64,000 nucleotides of DNA, from the NCBI RefSeq assembly GCF_031458095.1, contig NZ_JAVDXU010000001.1, forward strand, positions 620,001 through 684,000, in the 5' to 3' direction. Under the pieces are notes generated by a model. The model was given only the letters and a program-made list of their open reading frames with translations. It had not been told where the DNA came from and did no database searches. The position numbers and the translations under genes are program-made. The DNA comes from Pelomonas saccharophila_A. GTDB taxonomy: Bacteria; Pseudomonadota; Gammaproteobacteria; Burkholderiales; Burkholderiaceae_C. Shown piece by piece: positions 50,211 through 59,400 of the stretch (position 1 is its first letter; each line of letters begins with the position of its first letter).

Positions 50211-51545
50211 ATGAACTACGTGCGCGCTGCGAGTGCCCGGGGCGTCGTGTCGGCCGGCCTTGCCGGGCTGGCCGTCTTGTTGCTCTGGCTGCTGTGCGGG
50301 GATTTCGGCGTCTCGATGCGCGAGCGCGCGGCCGTGCCCAGTGCGCTCGAGTTGCTGCGCCGGCATGCGGCGTCCGACACCACGATCTCGCTGCTGCTGT
50401 CCACCGTACCCGCCGCCTTGAGCTTGCTGTTGGTGCCCCTGGCTGGCTATCACTCGGACCGCTGCCGCAGCCGCCTCGGCAGGCGCAAGCCCTTCCTGAT
50501 GATTGCAGCGCCCACCGGCCTTCTGGCGATGCTGGGCCTGGCGGCTTCACCCACGCTGGCGGGCTCGCTCGATGCCGCACTGGGCAGCTGGTCACCCGGC
50601 CTGCACAACTGCCGGCTCGCCCTGTTCAGCCTGTTCTGGGCCGTATTCGACTGCGCCGCCATCAGCGCCTTCTCGCTGTTCAACGGTCTCGTCAACGACC
50701 TCGTGCCCGCCGGCCTGCTCGGTCGCTTCTTTGCAGTGTTCCGAATCGTCAGCCTGACCATCGGCATCGCGTATCACAACTGGATCTTCGCGCTCACGGA
50801 TCACTATCTGCGTGAGGTCTTGATCGGCGTCGGCCTGTTCTTCTGCCTGCCCATCCTCGCGATGGCGTTGATGCTGAAGGAGACGCCCTTGCCGCCCGAG
50901 AGCGCACCCGCGGACAAGACCGGGAACCGGCTGAGATTTCCGCTCGACCACGCGCTGGCCTGCTTCCGCTATCGCCCCTATGGCTGGGCCGTTGCCGCCT
51001 TCGTGCTGGCGAGCGTCACCTTCAGCCCCTTCAACACCTTCTATCTGCACTATGCCCACGCCGCCGGCATCCAGAAGGCCACGCTGGGCGCGCTGACGGC
51101 GGCAGGCTATGCGGTGTCCATCGTGTCGGCCTTTGCCATCGGGTCCATGGCCGATCGCTTCGGTGCACTGCGAGTCTCGGCGGTCATCATGACGGTGTAC
51201 TGCGCCATCTCCGCGGCCGGCTTCGCCGCCGTGTCGGACGCCGCCAGCTTCCGTGCCTTCTACTTTGCCCACGTGGTGATCTCCGGCGCCTGGTTCACGG
51301 CCGCCGCTTCAATGCCCATGGCGCTGTTTCCCCGCTCCAGCTTCGTGCAGTTCAACTCGACCAAAGACCTGATGGTCATCTTCGGCACCATCCTCGTCTC
51401 CAGCATCCAGGGGCCGATGCTCGACCTCTCCGAGCATGACTATCGCTACACATTGCTCGCAGGAGCGGTGTTCTCCCTGCTGTGCCTGCTGTGCCTCTTG
51501 CGGCTGCAGTCCGGCCGTCTCGCCATGCAGGTCGCCATCCGCTGA
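50211..51545 (+). CDS. MFS sugar transporter
   Basis: 444 residues with twelve hydrophobic segments. It has the MFS loop motif GYHSDRCRSRLGRRKPF near residue 80 and a second in GSMADRFGALRVSA; the pattern DRxRSRxGRRRP is that of the GPH / sucrose-like symporter group. Substrate is probably a mono- or disaccharide released by the locus. It begins 2 nt after the LacI-2 stop, so the two are translationally coupled. A terminator follows. Confidence 0.85.
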   Translation: MNYVRAASARGVVSAGLAGLAVLLLWLLCGDFGVSMRERAAVPSALELLRRHAASDTTISLLLSTVPAALSLLLVPLAGYHSDRCRSRLGRRKPFLMIAAPTGLLAMLGLAASPTLAGSLDAALGSWSPGLHNCRLALFSLFWAVFDCAAISAFSLFNGLVNDLVPAGLLGRFFAVFRIVSLTIGIAYHNWIFALTDHYLREVLIGVGLFFCLPILAMALMLKETPLPPESAPADKTGNRLRFPLDHALACFRYRPYGWAVAAFVLASVTFSPFNTFYLHYAHAAGIQKATLGALTAAGYAVSIVSAFAIGSMADRFGALRVSAVIMTVYCAISAAGFAAVSDAASFRAFYFAHVVISGAWFTAAASMPMALFPRSSFVQFNSTKDLMVIFGTILVSSIQGPMLDLSEHDYRYTLLAGAVFSLLCLLCLLRLQSGRLAMQVAIR

Positions 51546-51626
51546 CTTGAGATCGCGACTGCGCATCAGCCTCAATGGCACGCATCGTCATCAAGGCGCC
51601 CCCTCCCGGAACATCAGAAAGCCCTT

Positions 51627-51654
51627 GAGCCCCAATGCTCCGGGGCTCTTTTTT
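51627..51654 (+). terminator. Rho-independent terminator after the MFS gene
   Basis: Stem GAGCCCC / GGGGCTC with an 8-nt loop and a T6 run immediately after. It ends the LacI-2 - MFS transcript. Confidence 0.88.
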
Positions 51655-52183
51655 CATCTCCAGACAGCCCCTGGCTGTCGTCGCAACGCCTTGGCGGCGC
51701 CCTCAATGTCATCAGATGTAAACCCAAATGACATCGATAACATTTGCCCGCACAGTGCGGCCCATCGACAGCCCGGCGAGGCCGCGCCGGCTCTCGGCAA
51801 CATCACAACGACGGCCGGAGACAAGCCATGCAAGGTGAACGAGCAGCATCACGCAACGGCGCCCGCCCCGCCCATGCCCTCTTCCACCCGGGCGCACGGG
51901 CGCCCGCGGCGAGCAGAAGAGTCATGGCACCGCGGTCAGGCGGCAGCCGCGTAGCGATGGCCAGATCGGCAAAGACCATGATCCCTGATGGCGATCAGGG
52001 CTCCAGCGGTGGGGCATGTCCACGGACAGGACGGTCAGGGGGCTGCGCAGCGGGGCGTAGTCAGCGTGTAAGCGATTTCAATGTCCCTGAAATGAGGCTG
52101 CTGCCAAAAAACGCTGCATCAACGGCCGCTGGCAGACGTAGGCTGCGCACCCCGGGCAGTTTGAGCAAGGAGCAAGTTGCATC
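51655..52183. other. Non-coding gap upstream of the sigma factor gene
   Basis: About 530 nt with no open frame that looks like a gene. It holds several inverted repeats: ATGTCAT / ATGACAT around 51706-51734, the perfect CCCTGAT-GGCG-ATCAGGG at 51983-52000, and ATTTCA / TGAAAT at 52075-52093 about 90 nt before the sigma factor start. These could be regulatory sites or small RNA elements. No homology was recognised. Confidence 0.5.
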
Positions 52184-52843
52184 ATGACGAGCGGATCTGT
52201 TGACGGCGCAATCTATGGCCCCGTGACGCAGTTGCTTCGACAGTGGTCCGACGGCGATGGCCAGGCGTTCGAGCGCCTGATCCCCCTCGTGTATGACGAT
52301 CTGCGTCATCTCGCGCGCCGCCATCTGCGCAGCGAACGCTCGGGCCACACGCTGCAGAGCACGGGCCTGGTCCATGAGGCCTTTCTGCGCCTGTCGCGGG
52401 AAAGTGAAATGCAGTGGAAGTCGCGTTCGCAGCTGTTTGCGCTGGTCTCCAAGCTGATGCGCCACATCCTGGTCGACCATGCGCGCGCACGCCAGACGGG
52501 CAAGCGCGGCGGGGGCGAGATCGCCGTGAGCCTGGAAGACCTTCACGAAGTCGCGGCGGATTGGGACCAGTCCATCCAGGGCAGCGAGCTGGCACTCGAC
52601 ATCCTGGCCCTGGACCAGTGCCTGCAGCGGCTCGAAAGACTCGACCCGCAGCAGAACCAGGTCGTTGAACTGCGCTACTTTGGCGGGCTGAGCATCGACG
52701 AGACCGCCGAGACGCTGGGGATTTCTGCGGCGACGGTGAAGCGGGAATGGGTGACGGCGCGGGCCTGGCTGCTGCGCGAGATGGCATGGCCGGCGGCTGG
52801 CGTCCGGCAGCACGACGGGTTCTCCGCTGTCGCGCCGGCATGA
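52184..52843 (+). CDS. ECF-family RNA polymerase sigma factor (TIGR02999 type)
   Basis: 219 residues. Region 2 is YDDLRHLARRHLRSERSGHTLQ-like (residues ~38-60), with the family-typical STGLVHEAFLRLS and SRSQLFALVSKLMRHILVDHARAR. Region 4 is VVELRYFGGLSIDETAETLG (~168-187) and ISAATVKREWVTARAWL. This is the sigma subfamily first noted in Acidobacteria and planctomycetes, which is paired with serine/threonine kinases, exactly as here (kinase start 32 nt later). No anti-sigma gene is seen, so control may be by the kinase. Confidence 0.92.
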   Translation: MTSGSVDGAIYGPVTQLLRQWSDGDGQAFERLIPLVYDDLRHLARRHLRSERSGHTLQSTGLVHEAFLRLSRESEMQWKSRSQLFALVSKLMRHILVDHARARQTGKRGGGEIAVSLEDLHEVAADWDQSIQGSELALDILALDQCLQRLERLDPQQNQVVELRYFGGLSIDETAETLGISAATVKREWVTARAWLLREMAWPAAGVRQHDGFSAVAPA

Positions 52844-52874
52844 CCTGGCACCACCACCCCGGGAGGCAAGGCCG

Positions 52875-55409
52875 TTGAGCGCGTCGCTGGAAGCCGAGCT
52901 GTGGCAGCGCACCAAGTCCCTCGTGGCCGATGCCATGGAGCGTCCGGCGCACGAGCGCCAGGCCTTCGTGCAGCAGGCCAGCGCCGGCGATGCGGCCCTG
53001 ATGCGCGAGGTTGAGGAGCTGCTGGCCGCCGCCGGCGTTGCGACCAGCCCCCTGGACGAACCGCCGGCCGAATTGATGCTCGAGGCGCTGGAGCAACGCG
53101 TCTCCGGGGCCTGGGTGGGGCGCAGCCTCGGCGCCTACCGCCTCGTGTCCCTGATTGCCCGCGGCGGCATGGGCGAGGTCTACCTCGGCGAGCGCGCCGA
53201 CGGTCAGTACGAGCAGCAGGTCGCGGTCAAGGTCATGCGGGCGGATGCCGACCTGGCCGTCGCCCTTCAACCCTTCTGGGCCGAGCGGCGCATCCTCGCC
53301 TCGCTCGACCACCCCAACCTCGCCAAGCTGATCGATGCCGGCGTCACCGCCGACGGCGCGCCCTGGTTCGTCATGGAGCTCGTCCAGGGCGATCCCATCG
53401 ACACCTACTGCGACGACCGGGGGCTCGGGGTGGACGAGAGGCTGCGTCTCTTCGTCACCGTCTGCCAGGTGGTGGGGTATGCGCACCGGCGCGGCGTGGT
53501 GCACCGCGACCTGAAGCCGAGCAATATCCATGTGCGCGACGACGGCACGGTGAAGCTGCTGGACTTCGGCATCGCCGAGCAGCTGTGCCCGGCGCCGGCC
53601 GAGGATCCGCACAGCGGCGCGGGCTATCGCATCCTGACCCCCGAATACGCCAGCCCCGAGCAGATCCGCGGCGAGCCGGTCACGCCGGCGAGCGACGTCT
53701 ACTCGCTGGGCGTGGTGCTGTACCGGCTGCTGGCGCGAACCAGCCCCTATGGTCACGACGCCAGCGCCGGCGCGCTGAACCGGGCGATCTGCGAACAGGA
53801 TCCGCCCTGGCCCAGCCGGGCCGTTGATGGCCGCCTGCCCGGTGCCCGCGCCTTGCGGCGGCAGCTCAGCGGCGGCCTGGATGCAGTGGTGATGAAGGCC
53901 CTGCACAAGGCGCCGGCGCAGCGCTATGCCAGCGCGGCGGAGCTGGCGGACGATCTGTCCCGGCATCTGCAGGGCCTCGCGGTGCAGGCCCAGGGGCATG
54001 CCTGGCGCTACCGCAGCAGCCGTTTCCTGCGGCGCCACCGCGTGGTGCTGGGCGCCTCGCTGCTGGTGCTGGTGGCGGGCTCCGCGGTCGCAACCTACGA
54101 GGCCTACGAGGCCCACCGTCAGAAGGTCCGTGCGGAGCAGCATTTCGCCGACCTCCGCAAGCTGGCTACCATCATGCTGCGGGACCTGCAGAAGGCGATC
54201 GCACCGCTGCCGGGCGGCACGGCGGCGCGGCAGATGATCGTGCAGAACGCCCTCGACTCGCTGCGCCGCCTGAGCGTCGAAGCCAAGGGCGATGCCGAGC
54301 TGCAGATCGAGCTGGCCAGCGGCTACCGCAGCATCGGCGACATCCAGGGGCGGCCGTATTCGTCCAACCTCGGCGACCCGAAGAGCGCACGCGAGAGCTA
54401 TGACCAGGGCATTGCGCTGGTGAAGGACCTGGTCGGCAACCCGCGGGTCGCCGAGCCCGCGCAGTCCCACGCCACGGCCGCCCTCGCCCAGCTCTACCAG
54501 CGCAAGGGCACGCTGCTGGCCTCGCAGGACGACGATGCCGCGGCGGAGCCCCTGGTGGCCCGGGGTGTCGAGCTGATGGATCAGCTGGCCGCCGCCGGCC
54601 AGCTCGATGCGGACTTGCAGCTCGTCCACGCCGCCATGCATTCCCAGTTGGCCCAGGTCCAGCGTTTCGTCGACAAGGCGGCACCCTTCTTCAAGAGTCT
54701 GGAAACCGCCCGGCGCCTCTACCTGACCATCCTGACCAGCCGCCCTGGCGACGAGGCCGCCGCGTCCGGCCTTGCCACCACCTACCTGGAGGAAGGCACC
54801 TACTACTTCGAACGCGACGAGGAAGCCGCGACGCTGCAGCTGTCCATCGCCGCCTTCCGGCGCGCCCTCGAACTTCAAGGCCCGGTCGTGCAAAAGCATG
54901 GCGACGACGCGCGGCTGAGGCGCAATTTCGCGGCCCACCACGCCAATCTGGCTGCGGCCCTGATGCGCGCCAAGCAGCCGCGCGACGCAGCCAGCGCCTA
55001 CCAGCAGGCGGTCCAGATCCTTTCCGAGCTGAGCGCGAGGGATCCCAGCAGCGCACAACTGCGCGCCGAGGTGGCCATCGTCACCGGCTCGATGAGCCGG
55101 GCCCTGCTGGCCAATGGCGATGCCGCCGGCGCCGTCGCGGCCGCGCAGCGGGCCGTGGAGGGCTACAACAGCCTGCCCGAGGGTTCGTTGCGGGACCTGA
55201 ACACGCGCTACAAGCAGGGCGTCGCCCACTATCTGCTCGGCCAGGCCCTGGCCGCCGGCCACCAGGAGCAGCGGGCCTGCGCCGCCTGGCGGCGCAGCCT
55301 GGTCATCCTGAAGGACGTGCAGAGCCGCAACGGCCTGGGCCGCACCGACACCACGCCGGCCGTCGTGGCGCAGTCCCTGCAGCGCTGCCAGCCGGCGGGC
55401 TCGGACTAA
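52875..55409 (+). CDS. Membrane-anchored Ser/Thr protein kinase with helical-repeat sensor region
   Basis: 844 residues from a TTG with GGGAGG 8 nt upstream. An N-terminal ~85-residue helical segment is followed by a kinase domain: GGMGEVYLGERADG (P-loop), VAVKVM (Lys), HRDLKPSNIHV (catalytic Asp ~211), DFGIAEQL (~230) and TPEYASPEQIRGE. One membrane segment at ~390-410 (VVLGASLLVLVAGSAVATY). The outer ~430 residues are rich in Ala/Leu helix pairs of the TPR kind (LRRNFAAHHANLAAALMRAK, SARESYDQGIALV). Such kinases sense an envelope or metabolic signal and regulate the adjoining sigma factor. Target not known. Confidence 0.9.
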   Translation: MSASLEAELWQRTKSLVADAMERPAHERQAFVQQASAGDAALMREVEELLAAAGVATSPLDEPPAELMLEALEQRVSGAWVGRSLGAYRLVSLIARGGMGEVYLGERADGQYEQQVAVKVMRADADLAVALQPFWAERRILASLDHPNLAKLIDAGVTADGAPWFVMELVQGDPIDTYCDDRGLGVDERLRLFVTVCQVVGYAHRRGVVHRDLKPSNIHVRDDGTVKLLDFGIAEQLCPAPAEDPHSGAGYRILTPEYASPEQIRGEPVTPASDVYSLGVVLYRLLARTSPYGHDASAGALNRAICEQDPPWPSRAVDGRLPGARALRRQLSGGLDAVVMKALHKAPAQRYASAAELADDLSRHLQGLAVQAQGHAWRYRSSRFLRRHRVVLGASLLVLVAGSAVATYEAYEAHRQKVRAEQHFADLRKLATIMLRDLQKAIAPLPGGTAARQMIVQNALDSLRRLSVEAKGDAELQIELASGYRSIGDIQGRPYSSNLGDPKSARESYDQGIALVKDLVGNPRVAEPAQSHATAALAQLYQRKGTLLASQDDDAAAEPLVARGVELMDQLAAAGQLDADLQLVHAAMHSQLAQVQRFVDKAAPFFKSLETARRLYLTILTSRPGDEAAASGLATTYLEEGTYYFERDEEAATLQLSIAAFRRALELQGPVVQKHGDDARLRRNFAAHHANLAAALMRAKQPRDAASAYQQAVQILSELSARDPSSAQLRAEVAIVTGSMSRALLANGDAAGAVAAAQRAVEGYNSLPEGSLRDLNTRYKQGVAHYLLGQALAAGHQEQRACAAWRRSLVILKDVQSRNGLGRTDTTPAVVAQSLQRCQPAGSD

Positions 55410-55464
55410 AGCGTATCCAGCTGCAACGCCGTGAGCCGGTCGCTGCGCGTTTCTCGCCTTAGCA

Positions 55465-55483
55465 AGCATCTGGAACTGATGCT
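55465..55483. promoter_or_regulatory. Inverted repeat before the LuxR-type gene
   Basis: AGCATC-TGGAACT-GATGCT, perfect 6-bp arms with a 7-nt spacer, 18 nt before the start of the gene. It could be an operator for the LuxR-type regulator, but lies where a promoter could also be. It is not a canonical lux box. Confidence 0.35.
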
Positions 55484-55500
55484 CAGCCGAGGTGGATGGC

Positions 55501-56388
55501 ATGGGAATGTTGACGTCTTTGGGAGCGGCGTTTCGCCGTGAGGACTATCTTCAGCCGCCGGGAGCGAACGGCGGCGCGCCGGTCCTGCTGCACGAGGAGC
55601 CACCAGGCCTGGAGGGCCACCTGCCCCAGCCCAGGCTGCAGCCGGCCCTGCTCGTCGCGCTGATGGCGGCCGAGACGCCCGAGCTGCGCCAACGCACGGT
55701 GAAGGCGCTGCTGCAGTCGCTCGGCTTTGAATGGCTGGGCTATGGCTGCTTCAGCCAGGCGGGCGAGCGGCCCGTGCCGCGGTCCTTCTGCACGACCTAT
55801 GCCGATCCCGCCTGGACGGAGCGCTATTTCGCCGAGTCCTACCACCTGGTCGACCCGCGGCTGCCGCGCGTTCCCGAGTCCGGCCTGCCCACCCTGTGGA
55901 CGCTGGAGGAACTGGAGGCCGAGGCCGGCACGCCTTCCTATCTGCAGGGCCTGCGCCAGCGCTTCTTCGACGATCTGCGCGCCACCGGCGCCCGCAGCGG
56001 CGTGATGATGGGCCTGCCCAGCCTGCCGGGCCGCGACCGCCACATCGTCAGCCTGATCTCCAAGCGACCCTGCTGCGACTGGATGAGCGATGCGGTGCTG
56101 GGCCAGGTCCTGACCCTGGCCCTGTGCCTGCACGAGTTCTACAGCCGCTACACGCTGGCGCCTCAGGCCGACGGCCCGCGCCATGCCACCGGCACGCTGA
56201 CGCCGCTGCAAAGCGAGATCCTGGCGCGGCTGGCGCGCGGCCTGCCCGACAAGCTCATCGCCGCTCAGCTCGACCTGTCGCTGCACAACGTCGATTACCA
56301 CATGCGCCAGCTGCGCAAACGCTTCGGCGTGCGCAACCGCCTGCAGCTGATGCAGGCCGCACTGGGGCCGGCGCCTCACGTCGCCTGA
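55501..56388 (+). CDS. LuxR-type regulator with N-terminal autoinducer-binding-like domain
   Basis: 295 residues. A ~50-residue unusual N-terminal extension is followed by a domain resembling the autoinducer-binding fold (LGFEWLGYGCFSQAGERPVPRS, then DPAWTERYFAESYHLVDPRLPR). The C-terminal ~70 residues are a GerE DNA-binding domain (LTPLQSEILARLARGLPDKLI, then LSLHNVDYHMRQLRKRFGV). The ATG with an AGGTGG ribosome site was preferred to a GTG 9 nt earlier. No luxI-type synthase is present in the window, so it would be a solo receptor if the ligand domain is functional. It is convergent with the giant LysM-type gene (47 nt apart). Confidence 0.78.
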   Translation: MGMLTSLGAAFRREDYLQPPGANGGAPVLLHEEPPGLEGHLPQPRLQPALLVALMAAETPELRQRTVKALLQSLGFEWLGYGCFSQAGERPVPRSFCTTYADPAWTERYFAESYHLVDPRLPRVPESGLPTLWTLEELEAEAGTPSYLQGLRQRFFDDLRATGARSGVMMGLPSLPGRDRHIVSLISKRPCCDWMSDAVLGQVLTLALCLHEFYSRYTLAPQADGPRHATGTLTPLQSEILARLARGLPDKLIAAQLDLSLHNVDYHMRQLRKRFGVRNRLQLMQAALGPAPHVA

Positions 56389-56435
56389 GGGCTCGCCAGA
56401 CGAGCCGCTGGCGGATGGCGCGGCCCTGGTGGTGC

Positions 56436-59400
56436 TCATGACTGCGGTGCGTGGTAGCCATCGGGCAGCACCAGCACATCCCCCACTTCGATGTAGTTGG
56501 GGTTCTGGCCGCCGCGCGCGTTGATGGGGCGCTTGTCGCTCTCCATGCGGTCGTTGAGCCACAGGTTGTGGCCATAGATCCACTCGACGACCTTGGGGTC
56601 ATTGCCGGCAATGCTCCAGACGCTCTCGTCCGCATTCACCGTGTAGGTATTGCTGCGTGCGGTCTTGGATGTGTCCACCGGCGCCGGCGGCGTGTCGTCG
56701 GGCTTGGGCAGCGGCGGCGGCGCGATGCCGTGGGCCTGCAGCCAGTTCTTCAACCCATCTCCCTCACGGGCGGAGAGACGGATGTTGACGTCGGCCCTGC
56801 AATGGATTTCGCGCGACTTGGGGTTGTAGTCGATGAAATAGTGGGCCTTGCCGGGATCGTTGGCCTTGGCGGCGCCGGGTGCGGCTGCGATGTCCTTGTC
56901 ATAGACCCAGCTGCCGCCGCGGTAGTAGGTCTGAGTCATCGGGTCCTCGAAGCGCTTCTTGCCCTGGTTGTATTTCACGCTCGAATAGGACAGATCTACC
57001 TTGGTCGGGTCCTCGGGCAGGGCCAGGAAGGCCTCGTAGTGTTCCGGGGCCTGCTTGTCGGTGTCGTACTCGGACGCCTGGCGCACCTGCTCCAGCCGCC
57101 CGGTGCGCTGCAGTTCGTTGACCCAGTCCACGAACTTGTCGGGGTCGCCCTTGGCATCGCTGTAGGCGTCCAACAGCCCCTCGGCCAGCGACTCGCCGCT
57201 GAGCCAGCGGGTGAAGTTGGCCTTCAGCAGGTCGCGATCGGCGAGGTTGTCGGCAGCGCCCGGCGACATGCCGGCGGCAGTGAGGAAGTCGCGGTCCACT
57301 GCTTCCAGCTGCTGGTGGGCCTTCTGCTCATTCCCATACCAGTTGATCAGGTCCGTCGCCGTCCAGGCCATGGTGGCCAGCCAGCCGGCGGGGCCGGCCT
57401 CCATGAAGGGCAGCTTCTTGGCCATCAATTCGCCGATGAACTTGTAGAGGTTGGCGGGCGCCATCACGGTCTTCAGCCCGAAGCGGCCGATGGCGTATTT
57501 GTCGATGGCTTTCTCGATGGCCACTTGCGCGCCCTTGATCGGCCCATCGCGCGTCAGCAAGGTGCCGCCCTCCTCGAGGATGCGTTTGGCCTCGGCCGGG
57601 GGCAGCTTCGGATCCTTGAGCAGGTCCCAGGCCCCCTTGAACTCGAGCGTCGAGATCGCGACGTCGTTGCTCAGGTTGACGGTGGCGGTCCAGAAGTTGC
57701 GCTGGTCCACCGGCTTGCCGTCCTGGAGATGGTTGATCTCGAAGTTGATCCGGCTCCAGTCCCACACCGCTGCATCGGCGTGCAGCAGGCCGAAGAAACC
57801 GATGGACTTCCATTCCGCGGTGCGCGTGAACTCGCTGCCGCGCCGGATGGTTTCGATACTTGGCAGCCCCTTGGTGTCGTTGAGGACCTTCTGCATGCTC
57901 TGCGGCAGCGCCTGAGCACCCTTGTATGTCAGCGCAGCGCCAGCCTCCAGCGCCTTGATGCCCGCGAAGCCCCCCACCAGCCCCAGCAGCACCGGCTTGC
58001 GCCAGGACTCGCTCGCGTCGAACTTGGCGTTGTGATAGAGGTAGTCGGTGAACCACAGCTGCGTGAGGCCCACCGCGCCCCAGCTCGCCGCTGCGGCCGG
58101 GCCATGGTTGCCCAGCCGCCCATAGCCATCGCCGTACTTGCGCTTGAGCAGGTTGTTCTCGATGGCGTTCTCGGCAAAGTCGCCGGTCCATTGCAGGTAG
58201 AGGTTCACAGGCACCGGCCCCAGGGCTGCCGGCGGCACGATGCCGGCGTCGCGCATCCAGTTCAGCGATGCATGCACCGACTGCTCCTTGATGCGGGTCG
58301 AGGCGGCATCGCTGCCCATCAGCATCGTCTTGGTGTAGTCGTCGTCCAGCAGCGCCTTGCGCTGGTCATCGACCTGGCCGAAGCCCTCGTGCTTGCCCAG
58401 CCTATCGTCCGCGCCATAGAAGGTGACCATCTCGCTGTCGCGCAGCAGCCGGTAGCCGCGCGCATCCAGCGCGCGCTTGCCGTTCTCGAAGTCCTTGACG
58501 AAGTCGGGGTGCAGCTTGATCACGGCCTGCAGCGCCTTTTGCTGCTGTTCTTCCGTCATCAGCTTGCCGAAGCGCAGCTGCGGCACTTCGAGCGGCGCCA
58601 TGTCCTTGTGCTTGTCCTCGAACAGCTGGCGCGAGCTGTTCTTCTGGTCGTCCAGACCCTTGGCGGCGCTTTGCAAGGTCTCCTTCGCGAGGTCGACCTT
58701 CTTGCCGCCGGCCGGGCCCCAGTCCATCTGGAACTGGAATTCCTTTTCCTGCTTGGCCGTCTCCAGGGCCAGCGTCACACCGGCGCCGTTGGCGATGGCG
58801 CGCTGGAAGCCGCCGTTGAGCCGCCCCTGCTGCGGCCCCCAGTTCTGCACGATGTTCATCGTGAAGGCATGCCCCGCGGACTCGACGGCCTTCTGCACTT
58901 CGCCGGACTCCCAGGCCATCGCCGGCTTGCCGTCCGGCCCATTGCCCGTCGGGTGGGAGCCGGCCGCCGCGCGGTCAATGACGGTGGTGATGCCGCCCAT
59001 GATCTCGTCGAAGTCCTTCAGGCCGTAGCCCAGCAGCATGTCGTTGTCCAGGTCGCGGAAGGAGTGGAAGTCCTGCGGCGTGCCGTCGATGGTCATCAGC
59101 TCGGCGGAATGCTCGCCATGCAGCGAGACATCGTTGATCACCTTGTCGAGCGTGCCGTTGCTCTGCGGGCCGAACAGCTTGTTGACGATGCGAGCCGTGA
59201 TCTCCGGCGTCAGTTCTGGGTGCTGGCTCGGGTCGGTCAGCTCCATCAGCTTGCGCGTTGCGGCCGTGGCGGGCGCGGCGTAGTTCTTGTCCCGCCGGTA
59301 GGTGTCGCCGTACTCGTCCTTGTAGTCCTTGACGCCCTTGTCGTAGGCGTCGGTCACGGCCTGGGCCGATTCGTTCACGTAGCTGTCGACGAGCTGCTTC

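Noticed and set aside
51744..52187. Open frame of ~147 codons before the sigma factor
   Set aside because: Arg/Ala/Gly-rich low complexity with no ribosome site or homology; more likely a random frame in GC-rich DNA.
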